Notes: generated by a model from the sequence alone, not told the origin. 64,000 bases of DNA from Mytilus californianus (GCF_021869535.1 NW_026262734.1:77376339-77440338); one strand, 5' to 3'; numbered from the stretch's first letter, positions 42,483-53,819 are shown. Program-made: numbers and translations.

Positions 42483-45400
42483 CTTCAAAAGAAGATAAGA
42501 TATATTTCACTATATTGAAAGCGTGGTTTGAATATATGTAATTGTGTTTTGTAATATAACGTGTAAATCTAAAGAGTAAAAAAGTCTTACCAAACGATCA
42601 ATAATGATTTTAATCAAGAAGTAGTGATGCAAATTACTTGACCCGACGAGACATAAAAAGTCAAATCATAAAAATACTGAATTCCGAGGAAAATTCAAAA
42701 CGGAAAGTCCACAATCAAATGGCAAAATCAAAAGCACAAACGCATCAAACGAATGAACAACAACTCTCATATTCTTGACTTGGTACAATCATTTTCTTAT
42801 GTAGAAAATGGTGGATTGAACAAGGCAGACAAACTAGGACAAGAGTTATGTATAAGGATATGCAGCTTTATATGAAACCCTTGGGATTATCCATGTTCAA
42901 ATGTAGTATAAGTTATGAGTACAAAGTTTTCATTATAATTTGAAATGTAAGATATTAAAAAAGGAGGGGCGAAAGATACCAAAGGGACAGTCAAACTCAT
43001 AATAGATACATCGACTCGTTCTTCCCTGATGTATTCATGACACCAACTTTGATATACTAATGAATCTTCGTTTCAAAAATTCAATTTGAAACAGATAGTC
43101 CCGCTATTGAAAAACACTAAGACAGAAAATACTATATTATCTTAATATGAAGATAATTGTAACTATTAGAATTTAAATATTTTTTTTCACAAATTTACGA
43201 AATAAAAATCTCTATTTTAATGTTTATGTATTGAATACATACGCCAAATAAAAACAATGTATTTTCTGATTTATCTATTAACGAAACAATATGGTTAGAT
43301 GATACTTTAAGAACATTGATAAGTCTTAACATACTTGAAACAAAGTGATACAAGTTGCGAAGATCATAAGATTTGTTATAGAAAACGAAGGCTTAAGGAT
43401 GATACAAATTCCCAATAAAAACTTTTATCGAACAAAATATGAATGAATAACTGATTGTTGGTATTAATTTGGCGTAGTAACTAACAATTGAAAAATTGAT
43501 GAGAACTGCGCAATTGTAGTTATATGCATTTTCGAATAGGTTCAAATGATTCATTTGCATACTGTACGTAATACACTAATTTTGATTGATTGTTGATTGC
43601 TTAACGTCCAGTGGCAAATATTTCAATAGGTAGGTCTTGTTTTTGAGGCTGTCCGGGATAGTGTCGGGAAAGTTGTTACTGCCACTTGGAAAACAGATAG
43701 TATATTGGATAGAGACATAAATTTAGCCTTGCAACAGTTCACCTACGGTCCCTTCGAAGAGTTTTTGCAAGAGTTCTGAACGTGCAGAAAGGTGGTGCCC
43801 TATCTACACGAGCAATTTGATTTAATGTCCCCATTCTGACCGCATGTGGCTACGTTCTTTACACATTCAGCACAGCGAAACGGACGCCGCACTTCGGCGA
43901 GAATTTTACTTCAAGTCTGTAGAAGAGTAAAGTGACAATATTTCTATTCCTAAGTCACCCTTGGGGGTCAATATTTTTTTTTTTAAACTTTAAATTTTTA
44001 TGGTCGGATTTTGTTGAATAAATTTAGGTCTTTAGGTTATAGAATGTTTATTCTTTTTAATATTCATAATGAAAACGATGTACATTATCAAAATGTGGCT
44101 GATTGAATTACCTTACGGATGTGTCTTGCTGACATTCTGAATATCAGCATTTTCATAGACGACGAACATATAAATAAACGACGTATAATACAGCAAGCGT
44201 AACTTTTCCAGTTAATGCGATTACATGGTACCATACGTCCGTAAATGTTCTGTGATACAGATATTTTACTTACATTACGTCCGTAGCTATTTTACCTGTG
44301 TACCAGAAAGTTAATGTTAATAAGAATGTGTTCAATAATTGCGAAACAAAGCAGACCCTGCTAAAAAGTACCTTCAGCCTAAAATGGTGCAAAACAATGC
44401 GACAAAGTTTATTTGAAAGCAAATCTTAAAGATGACGAAGTGTTAAAGTCCAAGAACGGTTTTCTGATAATTCTATTTCAAACAACTCAATGAGAGAAAA
44501 GTTTGAAGATAAATCGCCTCAGCGAATCATATAAAAGTTAGTTAGAGGACAGCCAGGATTATAAGAATAAATCGTTATTTTTTATATCACATGCTTCATC
44601 CTGTATCAAGTACTTTTTGTTAATACCTGTTTTGTTACATTAAAAAAAGAGCCTTTACTTTTTCATTAGAAATTAAATAGTATCAGCATCACTAGTCATA
44701 CACTAATAAATGTGTGACTGTACGAGCACTAAAACTCTAATTAGTTACAAACAATAATTATTTGGCGTTTGAAATTGCATGCCCTTTCTTAGACAAGATT
44801 TCTTACCCAGGGTTTTCTTGTCCCTCATATTCTACAAAAACCATAATGTTTTAATCAATGTACATGATATAAAACTTTTCATCAAAAAAATTAAAAGATA
44901 GTGATAAATGGTGAGACCAATTAAAACAACCAATAAAGATGTGCGTCTGATATGTATTTTTCCCCCTTAAAATCGCCGACTGTACGGCTAGCTATATTTA
45001 ATACGTGCTGGATTGGGGTAAAAAGGAGGGAGTTATTTGTTTTTTTGTTTTTTTTTTGCTATCTTTTATTCTGCTATATAAATTAGATGTTATGAATTTT
45101 TTGTACTTTAACTATATATAATGTCATTCAAATTCAATAGTTGGGTTCTATGTATTTATGAATTGATGCTTTTTTATATTTTTTATATTCAATTTATAAC
45201 TTTAAAGTTAGTTTAACCGACTCCTTTACAATGATTATTTTTTACACTATTACAAAAATGCGACTTTATATATATATTTGATATTTAAAACTAAATCTTG
45301 CTTACCTTTTAAAATGTTTCTTTGATTGTTATACCAGAAAGATGCTATCGCAACCGTGATTACAACAATAACTAAACATATACCAATTAGAACAAATTTC

Positions 45401-48400
45401 AGTGGAATACCTATTGAAGTAAAGTGTTTGTCATTTATTAGCAATATTAATTTATATGTAAGAATTGACAACAATCGGTGTCTTGTAATTGGTAAATATT
45501 TCAAAAAAATGTATGCATAGGTAAATATATGTAAAATATTGCAAACGAGTAATTTTAGAACGATTGTAATGTATCTTAATTTTCATCAACCAGATGATAT
45601 TGCTATTGATGGAAGTATCAAAACGTAGACAGGTCAAACATTTGTCTATAAAATTTAATTAATAATCAGTTAATGTCATGTAGTTTTGTGTCGATTTTTT
45701 TTTTGCCTGTATCTTTTGTTTATAATCTTTGCCCTTAAAAACACACGAAAGTTATTATTGTTTTTAAAACAAATACAGACCAACTCTTTGCCGTTAAAAA
45801 CACACGAAAGTTATTATTGTTTTAAAAACAAATACAGACCAACTATTTGCCGTTAAAATTCCTCGAAAGTTAATATTGTTTCAATTTATTTGTAATGAAT
45901 AATGACATACCAACATTTGTAAATGCTGCCTTCATGTCAATGATGTCTTGTTGGGTGGTGTACATCTCCGTTGATTGTCCTCCGTAAGCATATTGATTAA
46001 ATGTATTGTTTAACAAATAATCTTCAAATGTATATTCTACGCTTCCATATATGTTTACTACTTGACAGCTATATGAAGTAATATCGTTGCTACTAAAGTT
46101 AGAAATACATAGCTTTGATTTGAAACCATCTTCTTTGATCATTTTGTTCGTATAATTTAATTTTACGATTGATGAAGATATTGAAATTCTGATTCGTCTG
46201 GAAACTGCTAGTGCGTTGTCGGTTTTGAACCAATGAACGATGTATTCTTGCACCGAATAGAAGTCTACTGTCATCCAAATATTCTGTTTTTCCCACCAAT
46301 GCCCTGTGTCTGTTATTCTTGGTGGACCTAAACTAATTATTCTTAATTATTATGGTCAATAAAAATAGGAACATAGTACGACGGGAAATAAGAACAGCGA
46401 AGAAAAACTATTTGACCAACGTTATATTAGAAACTTATAAATCTAAGAATTACTTTTAAGTGGAAGTTTATAAATGATTACATGCTATATACAAATAAAG
46501 TTAATATTTGTTGTTCTCGTCGGAGGTTGTCGAATTAGAAAATTAAGGGCACAAAAATATCGATATTTATCATCGATTTTTGATTAAAAATTGATTGCAT
46601 TGTCAGAACGCAGTCAATCATAATCAAATAATTGGCTTCATTCATATACATACTAATCGTTAATATGAACCAATACATGATACGGTTTAAAACTGTATAC
46701 AGGTCTGAAGTGCATGTTGCAAACAACTGTAAATAAATGACCTTGCATAGGATGAAAATAAATATTTGGCAAACATAAATTGCAGGATAGTTGAGAATAA
46801 AAATCCGTACAAAGACGAGAAGTGAACTTCACGTAGCTAAGCCTCGGAAAAATGAGTATTTGGAGCAAGAGATAAACATAAATGACGAATCCTCTCCTAT
46901 AGCATGCGGTCGTTCGAAAATAAAATAACGACCAACAGATATAAAAAAAGACCGAGCGTGCGAGGGATGTAAATCCAGTCAAGATCGTTAAACACTTCCA
47001 TCATCATAAAAAAGAAGATGTGGTATGATTGCCAATGTATACTCTCCACAAGAGACCACATGACACAGAAATTAACAACTATAGGTCACCGTACGGCCTT
47101 CAACAATGAGCAAAGTCCATACCGCATAGTCACATATAAAAGGCCCCGAAATGACAAATGTAAAACCAATCATACGAGAAAACTAACGGCCTACTTTATG
47201 TAAATTTTTTTTTACTTTTTAAAAACAGACTTTAAACATGATCAGGGTAAAATCATGTTAATCTGCAACATTTTTAATGAAGATTCAGCAACTGTTATGT
47301 TTACTTTATCAACCTTTTGAGATAGAAAGAGATCTGTTTTTAAGGTAAGTTATATGGAAAAAACATAATTATTACTTTTTTGATTTTTTTTTAAGAAACT
47401 GTGATGCTGTAATTGTTGAGAATGAAAATCGTTTTAAAAATGGACCTAAATTGAAAACAAAACAACAAAATAGGGTCTAAGTGGATCTCAAAAAGTGCTC
47501 AGATTGTTTCTATAGGACAATTTTTGTTGATAATGGATCTAGTGGGGAACACATAGGAAATGTCCACGTTCTTAAAAATCTCAATATAAGTAAAGAAAGC
47601 AATTCATATGATATTATTAGCGAAATGACTATTCATACAAAATTGCTTCCGAATTGACACGACCTTCAAACCACTTATAAACGATATGAAACATAATGTT
47701 CGTTTTTTTTTATATTTAGTTTTTTTAGTTGTACTTAGTATTAAGTGAGAGTGAACACTTAGAAACATCCAAGTTGTAAACGTGAAGTACTATATTCAAC
47801 GATAAACGAACCATTTTATAACTACATTTTCCTCACATCACATACCGTTAGCTCTTACAAAAGATGATGCGGAATACTCTTTGAACTGTGTCTTCCACTT
47901 GCATATGTAGTCTCCTTCTTCTCTGTAATCACAAAATGATATTTGCAGTGTTGATTTGTTTCCATTAATGAATCCGGGCAAAGTTTTAATGAAATTGCCA
48001 TTTCGATTGTGAGTCCAGTATGTTTGCCAGCCTTTTGCGTCTTCAGTTGCGAATTGACACACTAAGTTAACTCTAGTTGATGCACTACAGTAAGCGTTAG
48101 AAGGCTGAACCGTAACTGGATACTCTTTCAAATAAAACAGATTACCTGTCAGTTTGTTATACAAATTTCTTAATATTTTAGTGGTTTAAATCTTAAGGAA
48201 ATACAAATAGAAATAAGCTGAAATAACTGTGTTTAGGCAAAGCATTATCGACACCTTTCCTCTTGGAAAACAAAGAGTATCATAATAGCTGCTTTTTCTT
48301 CACTAATGTTATCAAATGTAGCGCAATTTCTATCGGCTCAAAGTTGTGTAAATTTTTTTTCTTCAAAATTAACTGTATAACTTTATTTTGGTCCTTAAAT

Positions 48401-51400
48401 GCAAAAATATAAACTATGTTGTTACTATTGTGCAATAAACGTGTCAAAATTGGTATATTTGACTTTCAAAGACTACTTTATTTAAGGTAGCACAATACAA
48501 AGATTTTTTTACTTCCAATCTCCAACCTTTAAAATGATGTTACTTTCTTAAGACTGCATACAAATTAATAAAAGAGGTATATATAGATAGATAAAAGATT
48601 AATCTTTTAAATGAATGCAATATTTTTGTTATGCAATCATTATGTAATCAATTATTATGCAATTATTGGCAAAATCTTGGTCAGTTCACTTGAATGAATT
48701 TAGCTCTGACATCTCTATAACTACACAAGAAATTTTAACGTTATCTTAATCAACACAGCGGGAGCTACAAAAGGGTGTCTCAAATTATCTCTCTCCTATT
48801 CCATTCTCTCATAAATCTGTAATTAGTGTAAACATCCTTACCACATAAAAGTAGAGATTATTTGATTAGGTGTAAAATTTGATCTATACATTCTATCCAA
48901 AATCTGAGACACCCTTTTGTAGATAATGGCTCTAGGAACAACATATTATAAAATCAACCCTCTCGGGGTATCCATGAAGAAGCCAATTTCAATTGAAAGT
49001 GGAAAATTCTTGTAAAATTTTGTAGACACAGTTAAAATTATAATTAATTACATAATTGTTGTATAATACTAACATTGCATTAATTTGAAAGAGTAATCTG
49101 TTAGCTATCCATAAATACCACTTTTATAAATTTTCAAGCATTATAAAGAAAGTTACAGCATTTTAAAACTGGGGAGTTGGAGGTATAAAATCTTTGTATT
49201 GTGCTACCTTAAAGGTCTAGGCTTATTAAATTTGAGTATATTGTCAAATGCGGTAACTTTTGGCATTTTTTTTCAGTTTCAATTTATTGCAGGAAGTTTA
49301 ACTAGCCATACAGCACACAAAAAAGACGCATTTATATTAATGGATTGGAGATTTAGTTCGAGTAACTTATTTTTGGAGATGTGTCGTTGTTGATGATTTT
49401 CGAATTTAAGGGACAAAGACGTGGATTAATCGTACTTTTACCTTTGCTGTCATGTAATCGTCCCCCATTATTTCTCTAATGTCTTTAAGTATTGCATTAA
49501 CATAATTTAAAGAAGACAAAACTATGTGTTTATGAATCGGTAAATATTACACGACACTAAAACTAAAGTTAATTGTGGGTATCAACTACACGGGAGACTA
49601 AATTGTATGCAGTAAGGCATTTTTGTGCAAATTAAAACTGCAATTAAATTTCAATAACGTTTTTAACATAAAACACTAATCAAATTAAAAATTATGCAGT
49701 AAAAATAATCTTACCTATCAAAAGAAGTTTAATTGTTAGGTCAATACTTCCGGCATCATTTCGAACTTTGATTCTATGCTGTCCAAAGTGCTCCACTACC
49801 GTTGACCTCAATAAAAAGATGTTGGACCCATTTGCTGTTGCTGTCCAAACACCAAGTCGTCCGCCGCCTATGTTTTGAGTCCACGAAATGGTTGGCACTT
49901 GCAAACTTTTAACCTTAACAGCAATGTTGGTGGGTATGCCTATTTTAGTTTCGAATTTGAAGAATCTAATATTGGAAAGAGTCTTTGGTTTTTCTGAAAA
50001 AGACAGGAGAAAGATACCAGATGGTCATTCAGACTCATAAGTTGAAAATAAACTGACAACGTCACGGTTAAAAAATGAAAAAGACCAACAGAAAAACAAT
50101 TGTACACAAAACACAACATAGAAAACTAAAGACTGAGCAGCACGAACCCTACCAAAAACTGAAAGATACAATACAATTAATATATATCGTAAGGTTTGAA
50201 AGGCGCCGTTAATCTTTACTGTTCCTTCATGAAAACGTGTTATCATCAACACCTGATAGATTACATATAACATCAACATGAACAATTTTACCGAAACAAA
50301 TGCGCATATCGACACATTGTTCTCTTTATTGATACCCGAGGAAAGCAAATGGAAAGGCGAACCGAGACACACAACTTTGACTAGACACACAACTTAAACG
50401 AGACACACGATTTATGCTCACAGGAATAATATAATACTTTTTACTATTGATTAATTTATTTATATCGTTATCATACAAAAGTGAGGTTTTCAAACAAATC
50501 TTTAGGTCTCACCCACAGCATGTTCTTTCCCTATTTGAATTTGCCTTTAAGTTCGGTATTTTTTTTATATTTTTTACTTACCTAATATATTCAATATGAA
50601 TGTTCTTTGCACAGCAGTTCCATTTTGAACACTTTGACATTGGTAAGTCCCAACATCATCCATAGAAACGTTTAATATGTTCAGATTGTATTCACCGTTT
50701 GAATGATTTCCGATCAAACGTATACGACTATATGCTGATATGTTGCGACTTATGAGCGTGCCCACACTGTAAGTAGTTAACTTATCTTCCCCTGGACCAA
50801 GCCAAACGATAGGCAGAGATTTAACTTTGAATGGACATGTTATTACAATGCTACTATTTTGTTTAACCAATAAATGGCTAGAACTATATGCAGCGCTAAA
50901 ATCTGAAACGATTAATACATGTTATTAGTTTACATACATTTTCAAACAATTCAATTGCAACTAAACGCTATAGAATGTTTCAGTTTTGTTAAAACCTTGC
51001 ATTGTATAAATGTTATAGATTACGATCCGCGAGTTTGCATCTTTGCTTCTTCCGAGTGTTCCCTTACTTGTTGTCATGTTAGTTATATACTCGATTCTTT
51101 TATACCTTTTGGATTTTTTTAAATTTGATAGATGAGAAACATTTCTAATTTCAAAAATAAGTTGCAAGAAATTGATTTACCTTGTATTGCTACCAATGAG
51201 TCAAAATCACTACACCGCTCGGTCGTTTCGTGGTGGTGTGTTCACATGGAGTACACGATATCGTTAAATCTGAAACTCGGCCGAGGCAAACCAAAGACTT
51301 TAAAATTTGTATTTGCAGTTTCTGCGCGATATTAGAGAGAAAGAGCAAAGACAGGTTTGATTAGAGTCAGAATAATGTGCCCGGTTAAGATGACATGTGA

Positions 51401-52659
51401 TCCTGTACATGTGAACTGTTATTTGTGAACTAGCGCATAAAAATTCGGACTCGGCATGTCGGTCATGTACAATGTAGGGCTAATCTACATATTACATTAG
51501 CATGCTATAAACCAAAAATTGATTTAAAACAGCCGAAATTACAACCTTATTGGATCTTTAATATTTATTTGTTTTTAGGAAAATACATCATTTATTTAGA
51601 AATAGTAATTTTCTTTGAACTAACTAAAAGCAACATAGATCGGAACAATGTGCCAAGCGCTATTAGTCAAGCCCTTTTCAATTAACTATGTCAATTTCCT
51701 AGGTAAAGAGAGGGCATTGACAACAATGTTTTGCCCCGCCACATAATGTATGTGCTTGTTCGAAACTTGTTATTAAAGTCATATGAAACTTCAAATTAAA
51801 AAAAAATGATGCATATGTTTAACTAAATGGCTACTTTTCATTATAAAACTTATGTACATAGACTTTTTTCTAAAGAAAACTCTTTGATTGGTCCAAATTT
51901 AGAAGACATTTACTTTTTCTGAATTGTTTGCTTCCAGCCAACAATTCGCCCACATGTTTTCCGTATGCAATTACCTCTGCGTAACCTTTCTCGTAAAAAT
52001 CCGATGATCTCAATTACGCAAGTGCAAAGGGGAAAACCAAACTGGCAGAGAGAGTCAACAAACGTATACTTCGCTCCGTCATCGAAATAATCTTTATCTC
52101 AAAAGTACATGTTATACACGTGCTTCCCGGAATATCCATGCTTCTTTGTGTTGATGTTTACTAAGGTGACAATCGGTAAAATTCGGCTACAAAACATGAC
52201 CGTTAGTTAGCTGCCATATTTTCACAACAACACTGACCGTGTGGAATTTTATTTGACGATTATACGAAATGGATGCGTAAAAAATAATAAAATCGTGCAC
52301 AGAAGACTAAGTTTATGATATATGCATGCAATGGTTCAAGAATTGGACAAACTTTTTATTGACTTTAAGTTTCCTGTTGCTACATGTCTGATATATTGTT
52401 TTAATATTAACCATTTGAATAAAGTCATATAAGAGCATTTTATAGTAAATTCTACAGTAAAGGTTTTTCTTCTTATAGAGACCGGACGGTGACCTTTGTT
52501 TGCCTACATATACGTCGCTTTGTCTCTTGTTGATAGTTGTTTCACTGGCAATGATAACACCCCTTTTTTTAAATAGATGATTCATAAATAGATTAACGCC
52601 AGTTTTTCCTTATACCTGACAGGACCAGTAACATAAACATCAGAACACACATCTTTGGT
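42269..52659 (-). CDS. Gene B: four-Ig-domain receptor with tyrosine-rich tail
   Basis: Eight exons on the minus strand join in frame: 52652-52616 (ATG and signal peptide), 50902-50582 (Ig1), 49993-49715 (Ig2), 48145-47846 (Ig3), 46327-45911 (Ig4 plus stalk), 45410-45306 (TM), 44831-44807 (25-nt microexon) and 42482-42269 (tail and stop). The total is 1698 nt, exactly 566 codons. All junctions are GT..AG. Introns are phase 1 except the one after the microexon (phase 2). The product would be a type I surface receptor of about 565 residues: an Ig ectodomain, one helix, and a tail with YEDI, YSN, YLDM and YTYI motifs. SH2 proteins such as PI3-kinase p85 (YxxM) and Grb2 (YxN) bind such motifs in known families; that they do so here is inference. 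I do not recognise a named orthologue. Copy D is a decayed paralogue. Confidence 0.85.
42650..42845 (+). repeat. Dispersed repeat (ACCTGGTTTTATAG family), copy 3
   Basis: ACTGAATTCCGAGGAAAATT, GAAAGTCCACAATCAAATGG, CAACTCTCATATTCTTGACT and TATGTAGAAAATGGTGGATT, the same series as at 23700 and 24930. In the last intron of gene B, opposite in strand. Confidence 0.65.
43570..43985 (+). repeat. Dispersed repeat, single copy in window
   Basis: Starts GATTGATTGTTGATTGCTTA and ACGTCCAGTGGCAAATATTT, then GAAAACAGATAGTATATTGG, CAGCGAAACGGACGCCGCAC and GTAGAAGAGTAAAGTGACAA. GC content is above its surroundings. I recall this series as a bivalve repeat; it is not tied to an exon. Confidence 0.5.
44807..44831 (-). 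CDS. Gene B exon 7, 25-nt microexon
   Basis: Between a TGGTTTTTGTAG acceptor and a CTGG|GTAAGA donor lie 25 nt that read E-YEGQENP-G with the flanking phases. The exon enters in phase 1 and leaves in phase 2. This is precisely what is needed to connect the TM exon (ends phase 1) with the tail exon (opens in phase 2). Without it the tail would terminate after about 15 residues. It adds an EYEG motif that echoes EYED in exon 8. Confidence 0.75.
45306..45410 (-). CDS. Gene B exon 6, transmembrane helix
   Basis: TTCAATAG and AAAAG|GTAAGC bound 105 nt, phase 1-1, encoding GIPLKFVLIGICLVIVVITV then AIASFWYNNQRNILK. The strongly hydrophobic run is followed by a basic stop-transfer side. Same length and phases as the gene C exon at 61848-61952. 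Confidence 0.85.
45713..45885. repeat. Tandem repeat, 3 x about 64 bp
   Basis: Each unit contains TTTGCCGTTAAAAACACACG, AAAGTTATTATTGTTTT and AAACAAATACAGACCAAC; the last is shortened. It lies in the short intron between the Ig4 and TM exons of gene B. Confidence 0.85.
45911..46327 (-). CDS. Gene B exon 5, Ig4 domain and stalk
   Basis: 417 nt, phase 1-1, acceptor TAGTTTAG, donor GTTG|GTATGT. It opens GPPRITDTGHWWEKQNIWMT, VDFYSVQEYIVHWFKTDN, has CISNFSSNDITSYSCQVVN at the E-F region, and continues into a stalk (NTFNQYAYGGQSTEMYTTQQ, DIIDMKAAFTNV). The F-strand cysteine (YSC) is present but the B-strand position has F or Y (TVDFYSV) rather than C. The usual disulphide therefore cannot form; KLCIS nearby offers a different cysteine. 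The I-set-like layout and the GPP lead are typical of invertebrate IgSF domains. Confidence 0.8.
46330..47840. other. Intron between Ig3 and Ig4 of gene B
   Basis: It holds a sense SINE-like copy at about 47006-47200 (AAGAAGATGTGGTATGATTG, CACCGTACGGCCTTCAACAA, ACGAGAAAACTAACGGCCTA) and otherwise AT-rich sequence. No exon is seen in it. Confidence 0.6.
47846..48145 (-). CDS. Gene B exon 4, Ig3 domain
   Basis: 300 nt, phase 1-1, acceptor AACTGACAG, donor AACG|GTATGT. The domain reads EYPVTVQPSNAYCSASTRVN, LVCQFATEDAKGWQTYWTHN, GFINGNKSTLQISFCDYREE and GDYICKW. The canonical cysteines are LVC and YIC, with tryptophan at YWTH. A second cysteine pair (AYCS before the B strand and SFCD in the E strand) suggests an additional disulphide; both extra cysteines also appear in the copy D relic. 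Confidence 0.85.
48481..49213. mobile_element. 730-bp foldback element in a gene B intron
   Basis: The ends are inverted copies beginning TTTAAGGTAGCACAATACAA AGATTTT, and the arms stay alignable for about 170 bp (48481-48650 and 49040-49213). Inside, a second palindrome has GCTACAAAAGGGTGTCTCAA facing GAGACACCCTTTTGTAGATA. No open frame. It lies between the Ig2 and Ig3 exons. Confidence 0.8.
49715..49993 (-). CDS. Gene B exon 3, cysteine-free Ig2 domain
   Basis: 279 nt, phase 1-1, acceptor CTTTTTCAG, donor GATAG|GTAAGA. It reads KPKTLSNIRFFKFETKIGIP, TNIAVKVKSLQVPTISWTQN, IGGGRLGVWTATANGSNIFL and HFGQHRIKVRNDAGSIDLTI. The core tryptophan (ISWTQ) and the G-strand NDAGSIDL pattern of I-set domains are present. 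Both disulphide positions, NIAVKV in the B strand and HRIKVRN in the F strand, lack cysteine, and the exon has no cysteine at all. The copy D relic shares this, so it predates the duplication. Confidence 0.8.
50000..50400 (-). repeat. Retroelement 3' region, antisense, in gene B intron
   Basis: AAAGATACCAGATGGTCATT, CAGACTCATAAGTTGAAAAT, AACATAGAAAACTAAAGACT and GAGCAGCACGAACCCTACCA are inverted, diverged blocks of the repeat family at 31738 and 55270. The 121-residue minus frame across it is not a gene. Confidence 0.6.
50582..50902 (-). CDS. Gene B exon 2, Ig1 V-type domain
   Basis: 321 nt, phase 1-1, acceptor TCGTTTCAG, donor TTAG|GTAAGT. The domain is canonical: SSHLLVKQNSSIVITCPFKV with the B-strand cysteine, PIVWLGPG with the core tryptophan, SRIRLIGNHSNGEYNLNILN and VSMDDVGTYQCQSV with D-x-G-x-Y-x-C. 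Five potential N-glycosylation sites (NSS, NIS, NHS, NVS, NGT) mark it as a distal, exposed domain. Confidence 0.9.
50910..52600. other. First coding intron of gene B
   Basis: Includes a diverged antisense SINE-like fragment at about 52435-52565 (ACCGGACGGTGACCTTTGTT, CACTGGCAATGATAACACC) and a possible old repeat at 51770-52220. No exon is supported here. Confidence 0.5.
52616..52659 (-). CDS. Gene B exon 1, start codon and signal peptide
   Basis: An ACATTTCAG acceptor is followed by seven untranslated bases and ATG (52652-52650), giving MCVLMFMLLVLS and a phase-1 donor TCAG|GTATAA. The whole coding part is hydrophobic, as expected for a signal sequence cleaved near the junction with Ig1 (DFSAAYSSS). 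The acceptor implies an upstream non-coding exon. Confidence 0.8.
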
Positions 52660-53044
52660 CTGAAATGTAAAACAATGTGTTCAAAAACAACATGTAAATC
52701 TGAATCGGAAAATTGTTCAGAATTGGTAGAAAATAATGATATACAGCAGTTTGATAAATATGTAGCCAATTACATTTTTGCCGTCAAGATTGCATAACCA
52801 GGATAGTTTGATACCCGGTTTTCATAGTTTTTAACGACACGTTTTCTTTTTCTATCAATCATATACAGATATACAGGGTTTTGTTAATATATAGGTAATT
52901 CGTTAACTGCGGCGTACTAGCAAAATTTTTCAAATCTTTACTGACGGTAATAGCCTGGCTTTCCAATTTTTCATCGCTCGCTATGTAATGTATACATTCC
53001 ATTTTCAAAGTCTTGATATTTATATGTTTCATTTTATGTTTCAT

Positions 53045-53345
53045 TTGTTTATCAGTAGTCAGCACGCTTGTGTTGAAATAAATTATCATTGATATGGTCA
53101 TAATTATAAAATAACTGTTTACAAAACTTTTTTGAATTTTTGAAATACTAAGGCTTTTCTACTTCAGGAACAGATTACCATAGCTGTACTTGGCAAAACT
53201 TTTAGGAATTTGTGGTCCTCAATACTATCAACATGATACATTGTTTTGCCTTTTTAACCTTTTTTGATTCGAACGTCACTGGAGAGTCTTTTTTAGACAA
53301 AAACACGCGTCTGGCGTAAATACAAAATTGCAATCCTGGTTATGG
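53045..53345 (+). repeat. AGACG-palindrome repeat, copy 3
   Basis: GTAGTCAGCACGCTTGTGTT, GATTACCATAGCTGTACTTG, CGAACGTCACTGGAGAGTCT and AGACAAAAACACGCGTCTGG correspond in order to the units at 12660 and 13536; only the 3' palindrome block is kept. Confidence 0.7.
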
Positions 53346-53349
53346 TGAG

Positions 53350-53815
53350 TTTATTGTTCAAATTAATAGTTTGCTTTAAAGATTTACTTGGTTTGTTTTT
53401 GTCTTTCTGCCAAAGCCGTTGTATTACCGACACTTGGCATGTACACACCAATCACTTGCATAACCTTTTACCACGAAGTTTTTAAGGGCATCCGATACTG
53501 TTTAAAGAAATTAACTCTTGGCGTCGGGACCAGTATTTTATATTATTCCTAAACCTCACTTTCGGAGGGACGCCATGTGTGTAATTTTCCTTAATTAAAA
53601 AAGAACTCGCTTGAATGATATTTAGTATAATAGATGCTCCAATTTATGTTTTTCGCATAGGTAAACTTCTACGCCCTTTAACACATGTAGATTGTTCATT
53701 TGATTTTAACAAGTTGGGTATATGTACACGGGATGAAAGTCTAAAAACTCATCAGAAAGTATACAAATGTACATTACCTTGTCTGATGCTTCCCGTCTTT
53801 AAGCTTCTGTGAGGT
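53350..53815. other. No gene seen
   Basis: Non-coding; the plus frame 53615-53812 has no recognised domain and no supporting splice sites. Confidence 0.45.
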
Positions 53816-53819
53816 TTAA

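Noticed and set aside
42269..45410. Direct splice of gene B TM exon to the tail exon
   Set aside because: It shifts the frame and stops within about 15 codons; the microexon resolves the phase exactly.
50025..50390. 121-residue minus ORF in the gene B intron
   Set aside because: Antisense copy of a retroelement 3' region; no domain and no phase-compatible splice sites.
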